A stretch of 64,000 nt of DNA from positions 33,936,747 to 34,000,746 of the forward strand of contig JANAVB010029819.1 in the NCBI GenBank assembly GCA_029216955.1. Direction: 5' to 3'. Under the pieces are notes generated by a model. It saw only the letters and a list, made by a program, of their open reading frames with translations. It had not been told where the DNA came from and searched no databases. This stretch comes from Iris pallida (lineage: Eukaryota > Streptophyta > Magnoliopsida > Asparagales > Iridaceae). Each line of letters begins with the position of its first letter. Within the stretch, counting starts at the first letter, position 1. Positions 10,147 through 21,234 of this stretch are shown piece by piece. A program made the translations under genes and the position numbers.

Positions 10147-11897
10147 TGTCACGCCCCAATCCCGCTAGGGTCGTCCGTCTTGCTTGGATCCCTGCGGGAT
10201 CGATCGTCCTCGCTAAGGCGTGATGCCGTGCAAGCCTAAGTTGCGCTTGCACAAGGCCATGTACCTACACAAAAACAACTAGTCAAGCAAAAACACACGC
10301 ACGCACCCATTAGTCAAGCAAAACACACGCACGCACCCATTGCAGAAAACTAAATGTTGGACACAGAGATTTGAAATGGAAATACTCATTTTATTCATAG
10401 CTTGATAGGAATACAAGTACAAAGCTTTGTAACTCAGATTTGCCTTATAATTTGGCTACAAGATTTTCTTTGAAATACTCTTTTGAAATTAGCCACAATG
10501 CCCATACATAATATCCTTTATTACAAGCTGGAATTGAAAGACACCTTCAAAGGAAATGAAAACTGGAAACTTGCAATTGACTGAAAGTAAACTTCGAGGC
10601 GAATCCACGAGCTCTACTGGGCTAGACGAGCTTCGGTGCCTCACTTGAAATCCCCCTGTCTTCTTTTGCTTTCTGAAAAGGATGCCCACAACGTGGGTCA
10701 GTACACATCATGTACTGGCGAGCGACTTTTGGCCGAACTCGCAAATCTCTGCACTAAATCAATATGTTGAGCTAACATTTACTAGTGATCTTTCTACTTT
10801 CTAGGTTCTTTTTAACAATTCATAAGAACATGACAGATAGAATATATCATAGCAACTTACCCTCGCCGGCAGTCATCCCTGCACAAAACCACGTTAGCAC
10901 AATTTGCATAATGAGTGATTCATGATTCATTCTTACAGATATTGAAGTTGTCATTCGGGTCATGCAGGTGGACTATTCTACATGTTGGTCTATGGGTTTT
11001 CCCCATGATTAGCCGCTGTGACTCTTTGGTTCAGCTCGTCGCTAAGGACTCAGATCGACTCCCATTTTCACATGAAGGCCCTAATCTCTCCTAGGCCGAA
11101 CGGTTCCAGGTGCCCCCAGATACCACCCGAGAGACAAATATTTTCTTGTATACAAGTTGTCCGAGACCAAATGCATGCTCTAGCCGTTCTATCAGATGAG
11201 ACACACTTGGACTTATGCACAGGTATACGACACGTTTGATTCGTGCCTTCAGGTTTATCTCAACATGTACAAGTTCGTCTGTACATGTCTACATTTTTAA
11301 GCATACTGGTGACAAGCAGATGATCATTCTTATCGAGCAGATAGAGTAGCAACACATATTCTTGTATTTGATTCAATTCAATTATCTTCTCTTATCTTTT
11401 GTGGATGTGGTATCGTTGATCCTTGGGACAAGGCAACAAGGTAGACTAGAGATCATTTTTCTTAGGCGTACAGATCAATGTCTGTTCGGTTGAAGCAACT
11501 CACCGAGATGAATCTTAGTAGAGAGAAGGAGGGACTTCACGCGCCGTTCACGAACAATTCACGCGGCCTACAATGGCACCAACAGTTGATTAGCATACTT
11601 CGTCTCTTTCTCTCAAGATTCGGAATGAATGCGAAATGCGATGAAAGCGAACAATGAAAACCAATCATCGAAAACCAACACGAAAACACATTCATCAAAA
11701 CCAAGCAGCAAAGAGAAAACATTCAGTAAAACTCTTGGATTCATTTCAATAGAAGCCAATCCATCAATTGGAAAGGTTCATTGCATTTCATCCGTGATCA
11801 ATCGATACCGACAAAGGTTTCACCAAATACTCAGTTCATGACTGAGTCAACAAGCCGTAGGTATTACATAGTGGACCGCAAGGAGCGGGGCACTACA
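10147..11897 (-). mobile_element. 3' LTR of the gag-only element
   Basis: On the plus strand it reads TGTCACGCCC to GGGGCACTACA, 1751 bp, bounded on the left by target copy TCATG. A perfect inverted repeat, GATCCC-TGC-GGGATC, lies at about 10187-10201 near the U5 end. A 66-codon frame on the element strand (10489-10689) is identical in both LTRs but has no other support. Confidence 0.92.
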
Positions 11898-13166
11898 TAA
11901 TAACCCACCAAGAAAAAGTTTTGTCCTCAAAACTTAAGAAACAAAACTCACCTCCACTATTGTTGCATTCTGGGTCAAGCAACGTGGAGAGATTGAAGAC
12001 GCGTCCATTAATCCGCTGCGACTGGTTCTGCGAATTGTCTCGAAGGGGCGATGGGCCTGGCAGCTGCCCACGCTCTTCAGTGTCGTCTCTATTTCGATTT
12101 CTCTTCGGGCAATTTCGGATGGCGTGACCTTGTTGGCCACAACAAAAACAAGCGTGGTTTGCAGAGCGACAGTCCTCCTTGGTGTGTCCATGCTTTCCAC
12201 AGTGACTGCATACCAAACCTTTCGCAAAGCGACATTCTTCACTCGCATGTCCTCGTCGACCGCAGTAGGAACAGATTGTCTCATTTCGTGGTTCTCCATC
12301 GGTCTTTTTCTCTCCGTCATGATTTCTCTTGGCGGGCTGATTCCGACTGTTCGGCGCTTTGTTGGACGCTTTCTTCTGCTCGAACTGTTCCACCTGAAGC
12401 GCCGCCTCAAAGGCTTGAGAATAGGACCCGCATTCTCGATTCAGCACACTTAACTGGATGTCGTAATTCAGACCATCAACGAATCGATTTATGCGAGACT
12501 GTTCCGTGGGGAGCCAAGCAGCGGCAAAATTTGCCAACTTAGCAAATTCAGATTCATAGTCCTCCACGGACATATCCCCCTGTTTCAGTGTGATGAAGTT
12601 ATCCTCCATCTTCTTGCTCATGGCTCGAGGCAGATATTGATCCAGAAATGCCTTCTTGAACAAGGCCCACGAGATCTTTCCATTCCTAGCCGTTGCGAGC
12701 AGCGCCGGCTTTTTCGCCTTCCACCAGTCCTTCGCCCGCAGCCGTAGGAGCATAACGGCACAGACTACCTTTTTGCTACTTGGAACTCCTATGAACGCGA
12801 ACAGAGTCTCTATTTTATCAATCCAGTCCATCACCTTGTCGGGTGACGTCCTGCCTTGAAATTCTAGAGGTTTCGCGTCCAAGAAGTCCTTTGGCCTAAA
12901 GACAGTGTGCCTTTGCGCCGGCTGGGGCTCATCACCCTATACGGGCTCGATCTCGGGCGTTCCCGTTGGTTCCGTCGCTGCGGTGGCATCTTGATTTGTC
13001 GCAAGCGCCGTGACAAGCTGGGTCAGGGCATCCAACTGCTTTTGTTGGGTAGCCCTCGGGCCTCATGTATCTGATTTCTTTCCTCATTGTCCTGTCTCTG
13101 TAACTCCAATATTATCATGATGCGTTCTACCGCATCGGTCGAGCCAGATGGACGAGGAGGAGCCAT
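11893..13166 (-). pseudogene. gag of the gag-only element, with N-terminal frameshift and one stop
   Basis: The long open part (11893-12882, 329 aa) carries Retrotrans_gag (KVMDWIDKIETLFAFIGV, RLRAKDWWKAK, FLDQYLPRAM, GDMSVEDYESEFAKL) and three CCHC knuckles (CSYCGRRGHASEEC, CSHCGKHGHTKEDC, CFCCGQQGHAIRNC). The natural start is probably ATG at 13164-13166 (MAPPRPSGSTDAVERI). Between that and 12882 there is one frameshift near 13055 and one TAG at 12937-12939. After the knuckles, NGRVFNLS, which resembles the gag-protease border of full elements, runs within a few residues into SFEDKTFSWW, the translated polypurine/LTR border. This is the scar of a pol deletion. Confidence 0.88.
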
Positions 13167-13332
13167 TTCTCTACAAAATAGTGTAACTTCTGTCAGTCTC
13201 ATAAAATATTATGGACTTATTGTATGGGGCATTGGTTTTCATAACCCAAAATCTGGACACTTTTGAAAGCCGTCAAAGTACTTTATATACTTTTTGAAAA
13301 TGATATTTGCAAGAGGCCAAGGACGTAAAACC

Positions 13333-13346
13333 TGGCTCTGATACCA
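13333..13346 (-). other. Primer-binding site, initiator tRNA-Met
   Basis: On the element strand it reads TGGTATCAGAGCCA, three bases after the LTR end. It matches the 3' end of initiator tRNA-Met (TGGTATCAGAGC). This fixes the element strand and the LTR boundary. Confidence 0.92.
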
Positions 13347-13349
13347 CTT

Positions 13350-15101
13350 TGTCACGCCCCGATCCCGCTAGGGTCGTCCGTCTTGCTTGGATCCCTGCGG
13401 GATCGATCGTCCTCGCTAAGGCGTGATGCCGTACAAGCCTAAGTTGCGCTTGCACAAGGCCATGTACCTGCACAAAAACAACTAGTCAAGTAAAAACACA
13501 CGCACGCACCCATTAGTCAAGCAAAACACACGCACGCACCCATTGCAGAAAACCAAATGTTGGACACAGAGATTTGAAATGGAAATACTCATTTTATTCA
13601 TAGCTTGATAGGAATACAAGTACAAAGCTTTGTAACTCAGATTTGCCTTATAATTTGGCTACAAGATTCTCTTTGAAATACTCTTTTGAAATTAGCCACA
13701 ATGCCCATACATGATATCCTTTATTACAAGCTGGAATTGAAAGACACCTTCAAAGGAAATGAAAACTGGAAACTTGCAATTGACTGAAAGTAAACTTCGA
13801 GGCGAATCTACGAGCTCTACTGGGCTAGACGAGCTTCGGTGCCTCACTTGAAATCCCCCTGTCTTCTTTTGCTTTCTGAAAAGGATGCCCACAACGTGGG
13901 TCAGTACACATCATGTACTGGCGAGCGACTTTTGGCCGAACTCGCAAATCTCTGCACTAAATCAATATGTTGAGCTAACATTTACTAGTGATCTTTCTAC
14001 TTGTCTAGGTTCTTTTTAACAATTCATAAGAACATGACAGATAGAATATATCATAGCAACTTACCCTCGCCGGCAGTCATCCCTGCACAAAACCACGTTA
14101 GCACAATTTGCATAATGAGTGATTCATGATTCATTCTTGCAGATATTGAAGTTGTCATTCGGGTCATGCAGGTGGACTATTCTACATGTTGGTCCATGGG
14201 TTTTTCCCATGATTAGCCGCTGTGACTCTTAAGTTCAGCTCGTCGCTAAGGACTCAGATCGACTCCCATTTTCACATGGAGGCCCTAATCTCTCCTAGGC
14301 CGAGCGGTTCCAGGTGCCCCCAGATACCACCCGAGAGACAAATATTTCCTTGTATACAAGTTGTCCGAGACCAAATGCATGCTCTAGCCGTTCTATCAGA
14401 TGAGACACACTTGGACTTATGCACAGGTATACGACACGTTTGATTCGTGCCTTCAGGTTTATCTCAACACGTACAAGTTCGTCTGTACATGTCTACATTT
14501 TCAAGCATACTGGTGACAAGCAGATGATCATTCTTATCGAGCAAATAGAGTAGCAACACATATTCTTGTATTTGATTCAATTCAATTATCTTCTCTTATC
14601 TTTTGTGGATGTGGTATCGTTGATCCTTGGGACAAGGCAACAAGGTAGACTAGAGATCATTTTTCTTAGGCGTACAGATCAATGTCTGTTCGGTTGAAGC
14701 AACTCACCGAGATGAATCTTAGTAGAGAGAAGGAGGGACTTCACGCGCCGTTCACGAACAATTCACGCGGCTTACAATGGCACCAACAGTTGATTAGCAT
14801 ACTTCGTCTCTTTCTCTCAAGATTCGGAATGAATGCGAAATGCGATGAAAGCGAACAATGAAAACCAATCATCGAAAACCAACACGAAAACGCATTCATC
14901 AAAACCAAGCAGCGAAGAGAAAACATTCAGTAAAACTCTTGGATTCATTTCAATAGAAGCCAATCCATCAATTGGAAAGGTTCATTGCATTTCATCCGTG
15001 ATCAATCGATACCGGCAAAGGTTTCACCAAATACTCAGTTCATGACTGAGTCAACAAGCCGTAGGTATTACATAGTGGACCGCAAGGAGCGGGGCACTAC
15101 A
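13350..15101 (-). mobile_element. 5' LTR of the gag-only element
   Basis: 1752 bp, near-identical to 10147-11897, bounded on the right by target copy TCATG. As the upstream LTR it would drive gag transcription on the minus strand. Confidence 0.92.
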
Positions 15102-16450
15102 TCATGGAGGCGGTACAGTTATTCATGGATGGATTTGCCTTACCTAGAGCTATTTCAAGTACATCTCTCATCCTCATCCCGAAGGTTAAGCAGCCGATGT
15201 CTTGGTCGGATTTTAGACCTATTAGCTTGTGTACTGCAATGAACAAACTTATTTCAAAACTATTGGCTAATCGACTAGCTACCATCCTTCCACGGATCAT
15301 CTCTCCTGAACAATGTGGGTTTGTTAGGGGGCGGGAGATTGTGGATAATGTCATTTTAGCTCAGGAGATGATGAGCATGATGAAGATCAAAAATGGAGGA
15401 GAAAATGTGGCAATAAAATTAGACATGGAAAAGGCGTACGATCGGCTGGATTGGGGTTTCTTAATGCAGGTTATGCGAAAGTTTGGGTTTAGGGAAATCT
15501 GGATTAACATGGTCTTCAGATTACTTAACAATGTTTGGTACTCGACGGTGATTAATGGGGAATCATCGGGCTTCTTTCATGGCTTTCGAGGGGTTCGTCA
15601 AGGAGATCCATTATCCCTGGCTCTCTTCATCATTGCGGCAGAGGTTTTATTTCGAAGTCTCAAGACTCTGCTCGATATCCCTTCCTTTCATCACTTTTAT
15701 TCACCTAGTGGTTGTCCAGCAGTGACACACCTAGCGTATGCGGATGATATATTGATTTTTGCAGCTGGTGATGTAGGCTCTATTAGTTCTTTGAAGGACT
15801 TGCTATTGAGATATGAGAAAGCTTCAGGTTAATTGGTTAATCCGCGCAAATTGTCTTTATATGTTCACCCAACTTTCCCAGAAACTAGAGCTATTGAGTT
15901 GCGGGAGATTACAGGATATCAGTCGTCTAATCCTCTTTTTTCCTATTTGGGATGCCCTCTAATGTCAGGAAGAAAGAATGTTGCTATGTTTGAAGAACTT
16001 GTATCAAAAATTAGAAATAGAATTGAAGGGTGGCAACAAAGGTTACTATCTTATGGAGATAAACTTGTCCTGCTTAAATCTATTCTTACTTCTATTCCAA
16101 TGTATACACTAGCTGCTTGTAACCCGCCGAGAGCAGTTATCAAGCAACTCGAGATTATGTTCTCTCGATTCTTTTGGGGTTCTCAAGATGGCATGTATAA
16201 ACATTCGTGGCTTGGTTGGCATAAAATGGCTAAGCCATATGATGAAGCAGGTCTTGGACTTCGCAACCTGGATGAAATTATTAATTCATTTTTAGCCAAA
16301 CTTTGGTGGAAATTCAAATCGCAGGAGAGTCTTTGGACGTCATTTCTCAAAATGAGATACTGCAAATTTGCTAATCTTGACACAGTCCGAGCTAATTCCA
16401 ATGCTTCACCTATTTGGAAGAGGCTGCTTCATGGGAGGCATATTGCAAAT

Positions 16451-17550
16451 CATCTTATAATTAGTAACCCCAATGATCGGAAAAGATGGATATGGAGTCC
16501 TTCACGAAGTGGTATGTTTTTAGTATCTTCGGCCTACAGGCATACCAGAGTTCCTCACATACGTTGTCCAGATTTCACACATGTTTGGAATACTTGTATT
16601 CCAATAAAATGGTCAGTTCTGGCTTGGCGTATTCTTCATGACAGTCTTCCTACTGATGATAACGTTCAAGTATTGGGTTATCAGTTGGCTTCATAATGTC
16701 ACTGTTGTATTGAGCCTTCACAGGAGACCATCGTGCATATTTTCTCAGGTGGGGATCTAGCTCAAATGGTTTGGAAGATACTGCAAAAAGAATTCTCTAT
16801 AAGATGTTCGGGCTCGTTGATCAGTAGGCTTAGAAGATGGTGGCAAAGACCTATGATTCATTTAAAAGAGATAGTGGTAGGAGCTACATTGTGGGTTATA
16901 TGAAAAAACAGAAACAAATGGAGATATGAGGGGTACAAGTTCACTGATAATCAAGTTCTGGTTGAAATTAGAAGACAGGTTTGAAATTAGAAGACAAGTT
17001 CATCTTATCATTAGTAACCCTAATGATCAGGACAGATGGATATGGAGTCCTTCACGAAGTGGTATGTTTTCAGTATCTTCGGCCTACAGGCATACCAGAG
17101 TTCCTCACATACGTTGTCCAGATTTCACACATGTTTGGAATACTTGTATTCCAATAAAATGGTCAGTTCTGGCTTGGCGTATTCTTCATGACAATCTTCC
17201 TACTGATGATAACGTTCAAGTATTGGGTTATCAGTTGGCTTCATAATGTCACTGTTGTATGGAGCCTTCACAGGAGACCATCGTGCATATTTTCTCAGGT
17301 GGGGATCTAGCTCAAATGGTTTGGAAGATACTGCAAAAGGAATTCTCTATGAGATGTTCGGGCTCGTTGATCAGTAGGCTTAGAAGATGGTGGCAAAGAC
17401 CTTTGATTCATTTAAAAGAGATAGTGGTAGGAGCTACATTGTAGGTTATGTGGAAAAATAGAAACAAATGAAGATATGAGGGATACAAGTTCACTGATAA
17501 TCAAGTTCTGGTTGAAATTAGAAGACAGGTTCGAAAGGCGATGGCTCGAT
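16451..17550 (+). repeat. 550-bp tandem duplication at the 3' end of LINE 1 ORF2
   Basis: Copy 1 is about 16451-17000 and copy 2 about 17001-17550, period 550 (TATGGAGTCCTTCACGAAG at 16491 and 17041). By eye the copies are about 97% identical. Both contain the same premature TAA (16694 and 17244), so that stop predates the duplication. Confidence 0.92.
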
Positions 17551-17682
17551 GTAAGCATGTGAAGACTCTCCCTCCATTTTTGGCTTAGCCTCTTACTACT
17601 TTTGATGTATTTTGGGCTTTAGTCCCCAACTTGTAACCTGAGTTGGTACTCAAATATATCATGAATAAAATCTGAGTTTTCG

Positions 17683-17746
<64 letters not shown>

Positions 17747-17989
17747 AAAAAATATATATATATATATGTATATATGTGATGGTTTCTAATGAATATAATT
17801 TATAACCTAATGTAAAGTATATAAAAATGTATATGTCTCTATGTAATATTGATTGCCTAATGTATTATAGGTTGTGGCATATAGCCAAGTGTGGTTTCCA
17901 TGTGTAGGCCTAAAGGCATGCAGTATAGGTTGTGTGATGTTGGGTTGGCTTTATGTTGTAATAGACTAGTATAGACTTGATTAGCCTAG

Positions 17990-18115
17990 AATGACTTATT
18001 TGACCTAATTTAGACTTGTTAGACCTAGTTTGACCATAGTTGACCTAGGTTTGACTTCTTGGTTGACCAGGGTTGACCAAGAGTTGACTTTGGCCTAGAT
18101 TGACCTAGATTCATG
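17990..18115 (+). promoter_or_regulatory. TTGAC(C/T) array in element B 5' LTR
   Basis: About eight TTGAC(C/T) motifs in 125 bp; the copy in the 3' LTR is at 26858-26980. It lies about 65 bp upstream of the candidate acceptor at 18181, the same relative position as in LTRs A and C. Confidence 0.55.
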
Positions 18116-18181
18116 TATAATGCATTGAATTGCATCTTGTTATCATTTTAGACTTGTTGTGACTTGTGTTGTTCTGATTAG

Positions 18182-18235
18182 GAGCCAGACACCTCTCCTC
18201 GGATAGTATATTTCATCCGGACACTCAGATACCAG
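18182..18235 (+). other. Candidate 54-nt internal exon in element B 5' LTR
   Basis: It is preceded by GTTGTTCTGATTAG and followed by the GC donor CAG/GCGAGTACATTC. The 3' LTR copy is 27048-27101 and the LTR C copy 43214-43267, also exactly 54 nt. The frame that joins to the acidic block reads ARHLSSDSIFHPDTQIP, and LTR C gives AIHLSSDSISSSDIQLS. Confidence 0.45.
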
Positions 18236-18918
18236 GCGAGTACATTCTTTGATCATTTCATATCCTGCTTAGAATTATTTTTCTGCTTTAAATTACTTTA
18301 CTTGATACTGTCACGTTGGTCACACGGATTAGTACTATATGGATCACTTCTTGAGATGTTATCCCTTCAGGGAGCATTGGCTACTTCATGTTCTGTGCGT
18401 TTCACTTACATGGCGTATCACTATGCTTCACGGTTCATTGATCACTTGTGACATGTACTCTCATGATCACAGAGTCTTCCTTGAATCCTTATCCCATTTA
18501 TTGGGTTTTCTAGAATCCCTATTTATGGGACTACCATGTACCACCCTTCGGGGGACGTTACATGGAATCATAACATAACCTGGATGGATCCTTGTGTATT
18601 GATTGGGGGTACGGGGGAGTAGAAGTGACATGTGAATAATATCCAAGTAGTGTAGCATCAGAATCATTCCATAGTGTAGCATCAGAATCATCCTATGCCA
18701 TTTACATGTCTATATTGTACTCTGACTCACAAGCCACATGATAGTTCTCTATTTATAGTAGATATTTCTATTACAGTTCTCTCTTTGTTTACATACTGTA
18801 TTTCTTTCAGTACCTGTATCTTACTTTACTGCATGATTATATTGTCTAACCTGCTATGAACTGTTGAGATGTATTGTGCTCACGCCTGTCCTGACTGGAC
18901 CTGTTAAAAATATTACAG

Positions 18919-19034
18919 AGGACGAGAAGGAGGCCTGTGTGGATACCTTCTACGGGGCAGCCCTAGACGACACTTGTGAGCTGGACTCTCAGGAGGACCC
19001 AGCTCTAGCTGAGGACATTACCCCTACTGCCTAG
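18919..19034 (+). other. Candidate acidic terminal reading frame in element B 5' LTR
   Basis: It follows the acceptor-like AAAAATATTACAG. Together with the 54-nt block the frame is open through EDEKEACVDTFYGAALDD and a SQEDPALAEDITPTA-like end to TAG at 19032-19034. The 3' LTR copy is 27786-27901. I see no in-frame ATG upstream, so it may be a conserved leader with no protein product. Confidence 0.4.
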
Positions 19035-19656
19035 ACTAGCTTAGTTAGGCTCATCTTACTTATGTTGTCTTGAGACTAGTAGTTAGACTTTATTTTCTGT
19101 CTTGAGATCTGAGTTGTATATATTCTGTCATATTCAGTAGCTGAGACATGTATTCCTGGATATTTGCTGAGATGTTATCTTAGATTTTCTGATCACCTGT
19201 ATTTTCTTGAGTTCTATATCATATCGTGCTTTCTTCTTCCTTAGTTGTGATTGAGTTTATTACTGCTATGTCACCCCCATTCGGGGAGTATAAACTGTTT
19301 AGCTTTATATTATTAGATGTTGTGACCTAGGACAGCGTTCTACCGCCGATACTGCGACGTAGGCTAGACGTATCCACGTCTCGTGCCCTTACTCTAGGGT
19401 GCGGGTCGTGACACGTTTTTAGTGGTGGCCCATGCAGGTCTAGACTAGAAGTGTAGTGGTATTCGAACCAGAATATCACTACAGCCTGCAGTATGATATA
19501 GGACATTAATTTTTAAGGTACTCAATCACATTAGAAAAAACTCTTTTATTGTCATCTAAATCCTTATTGTCAGCTGATTCTTTTAAAATTAACTGTCCAC
19601 CTTTGTTATATCGCTTCTTTCTCAGAAATTGATACTCTCGTTGGTCTATCTTCAAG

Positions 19657-20810
19657 ATGGTAGAGACTCGATCATAGCGTACCATTCATGGGGATGCTAT
19701 AGAGGGGACTGCTACCTCTCAGCCAGTACAGCAGGGCCAGGGGACTGCAGCTCCTGCCACCTCTGCTCGTATTGAGATTTCAGCAGCAGCAGCAAGGGGT
19801 ATGCCTTCACCGACTTGGAGGCAGAACCCAGTCATCGCAGAGGTCCCCTTCCAGCAGCCGCTGCCTACAGGATACGTTGATACGGCACAGATGTTCGCAT
19901 ACTTCTAGCAGTTCATGGACCGGCAGTAGGCCCGACAGGACAGGGGCATGGAGTTGGCGCTTACGACAGTCGCAGCTCGACCAGTGGTCCATCAGTCGAG
20001 GACACCGGGGATAGAGCAGTTCCAGAAGATGAGCCCCAGAGACTTCCTGGGGACAGAGGGGATCCTATATGCTGATGAGTGGATCGAGCATATTGAGAAG
20101 ATCTTCCGCCTGGCCCGGATACCAGCAGATCTCCAGATTGAGGCAGGAGCTAGCCGGATGCGAGATCTTGCTCGCACCTGGTATCAGTCAGACCCCAGGG
20201 TGGGGGTAGCTGGGCAGACTTGGGAGGAGTTCAAGGGCTTATTCAAGAAGAAGTTCTTTCCAGATTCATCGCTTTGAGCCTTGGAGTCGCAGTTCGAGAG
20301 CTTGGTTCAGGGGAGCCTGTCGGTGGAGGAGTATGCTGGGGAGTTCGGCCGCCTCGACAGATTCGTAGAGGGCTTAAGCGAGACGGCGAAGGCCCAGAGG
20401 TTCCGGAAGGGTCTGGTCAAGAAGGTTAAGTCCTTGACCAACGGCAACAAGGATGCCATATTTAAGGAGATCTTGACGGGAGCCTTATTGGCTGAAGATG
20501 ATCTTGAGCTTAGGCTCAAGAGGGGACGAGACCCAGTTGGAGGCAGAAGCAGCGGAGGCCAAGCTAAGAGGCCTCACTTTCAGCACCAGTAGCTGAGGCA
20601 GTTCCAGCCGCAGCCGATCCAGCAGAGGCCAGTTCACCAGCAGCAGCAGCCGAGACAGTACCAGCAGGGCCAGAGAAAGGTGATCAATTGTGCTTACTGT
20701 AAGAAGCCCGGGCATGTCGCCAATGAGTGCCGGAAGAGGCTGGGCCAGTACCTAGTGTGTGGTTCAGCAGACCACCAGATGAGGGAGTGTCGCATGGGAC
20801 GAGCAGCCTA
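19657..20810 (+). pseudogene. Element B gag
   Basis: The start ATG at 19657 follows the LTR. A glutamine-rich N-terminus precedes the Retrotrans_gag domain (DEWIEHIEKIFRLARIP, MRDLARTWYQ, TWEEFKGLFKKKFFP, SVEEYAGEFGRLDRF, LAEDDLELRLKRGRD). Then come a Gln/Pro-rich linker and a CCHC knuckle, CAYCKKPGHVANEC (20689-20730). A second knuckle is damaged (LVCGSADHQMREC). There are at least six stops, for example TAG at 19675, nearly all readable as CAG-to-TAG or CGA-to-TGA changes. The product would form the virus-like particle. Confidence 0.85.
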
Positions 20811-20929
20811 GGGAGCAGCAGTCAGAGCTCCAGCAGGCCAGCATAGGGGACCAGCCCTGCCGACACAGCAGCAGAGGTTCGTCCAGTACCAGCAACAGGC
20901 CAGGGGAGGCCAGCAGGGGCGAGCTTTTG

Positions 20930-21234
20930 CCATGGCAGCTGGAGATGCAGAGGTGGTAGGAGAGCTGATCGCAGGTTCGATTCTTCTCGACTCTAGTCTA
21001 GATTTTGCATTATTCGATTCCGGTGCTTCACATAGTTTCATATCAGTATCATATGCGATTAGACATGGCATCATAGTTGAATCGTTGCCTAGGACTTACA
21101 AGATCATGACCGGGGGTGGCATTATCTTCGTGAGTGATGTTTGTAAGGGTCGGAGTGTTGTTTTAGGAGGCCGTAAGGGTCGAAGTGTTGTTTTAGGAGG
21201 CCGTAAGTTTGAGCAGGCACCACGCCAGCATTGA
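20930..21234 (+). pseudogene. Element B aspartic protease, truncated
   Basis: The active site is FALFDSGASHSFIS (catalytic D-S-G at about 21015), followed by a typical flap region (RTYKIMTGGG). At 21143-21202 a 30-bp unit (GTAAGGGTCGGAGTGTTGTT and the next 10 bases) is tandemly duplicated, and the frame then ends at 21234. The C-terminal part of the protease, with its usual ILG(M)DWL motif, is missing, so a deletion joins protease to the RT spacer. Confidence 0.82.

Larger units (their letters stand above)
10147..15101 (-). mobile_element. Gag-only LTR retrotransposon (TR-GAG type) inside LINE 1 ORF2
   Basis: A 4955-bp element with 1.75-kb LTRs, target duplication TCATG (10142-10146 and 15102-15106), a primer site and a single gag gene on the minus strand. 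The internal region is only 1452 bp and has no protease, RT, RNase H or integrase. Gag passes straight into the polypurine/LTR junction. By eye the LTRs differ at about two dozen positions (around 1.4%), nearly all transitions, so it is the youngest insertion here. It must rely on enzymes from an autonomous Ty3/gypsy partner. The structure matches the plant class called TR-GAG; membership is inferred. Confidence 0.9.
8731..17588 (+). pseudogene. LINE 1 ORF2 (endonuclease-reverse transcriptase), broken
   Basis: The product would nick target DNA and prime reverse transcription. The start ATG at 8731 overlaps the ORF1 stop. Endonuclease motifs are visible: LIWNVRG, GGDFNAVRS, SDHSPLLL. The fingers region SKSTGGPDGFTALFF precedes the inserted element. 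After it come the RT core (FRPISLCTAMNKLISK, LDMEKAYDRLDW, GVRQGDPLS, catalytic YADD at 15737-15748) and a zf-RVT region (PIKWSVLAWRIL, then a broken CHCC). Stops at 9118, 9610, 9829, 15830 and 16694 are each explained by a single C-to-T change. The final TAG at 17586 follows a TLPPFLA tail. Confidence 0.88.
17687..19413 (+). mobile_element. 5' LTR of element B, right part
   Basis: It resumes with TA repeat and then parallels 26600-28280 of the 3' LTR. It ends GGGTGCGGGTCGTGACA at 19413. The following bases do not match a clear tRNA-Met primer site (CGTTTTTAGTGGTGG), so the primer site is decayed or unusual. Confidence 0.88.

Noticed and set aside
10489..10689. 66-codon frame on the element strand, identical in both LTRs of the gag-only element
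   Set aside because: The whole LTR is nearly identical between copies, so identity is no evidence of coding. No motif is present.
12051..12542. Plus-strand frames opposite the gag-only element gag
   Set aside because: They are shadows of the minus-strand gag, which has clear domains.
18339..18578. 79-codon frame conserved in both LTRs of element B (also 27205-27444)
   Set aside because: It falls inside the candidate GC-AG intron. LTR copies are alike throughout, and no related frame is seen in LTR C.
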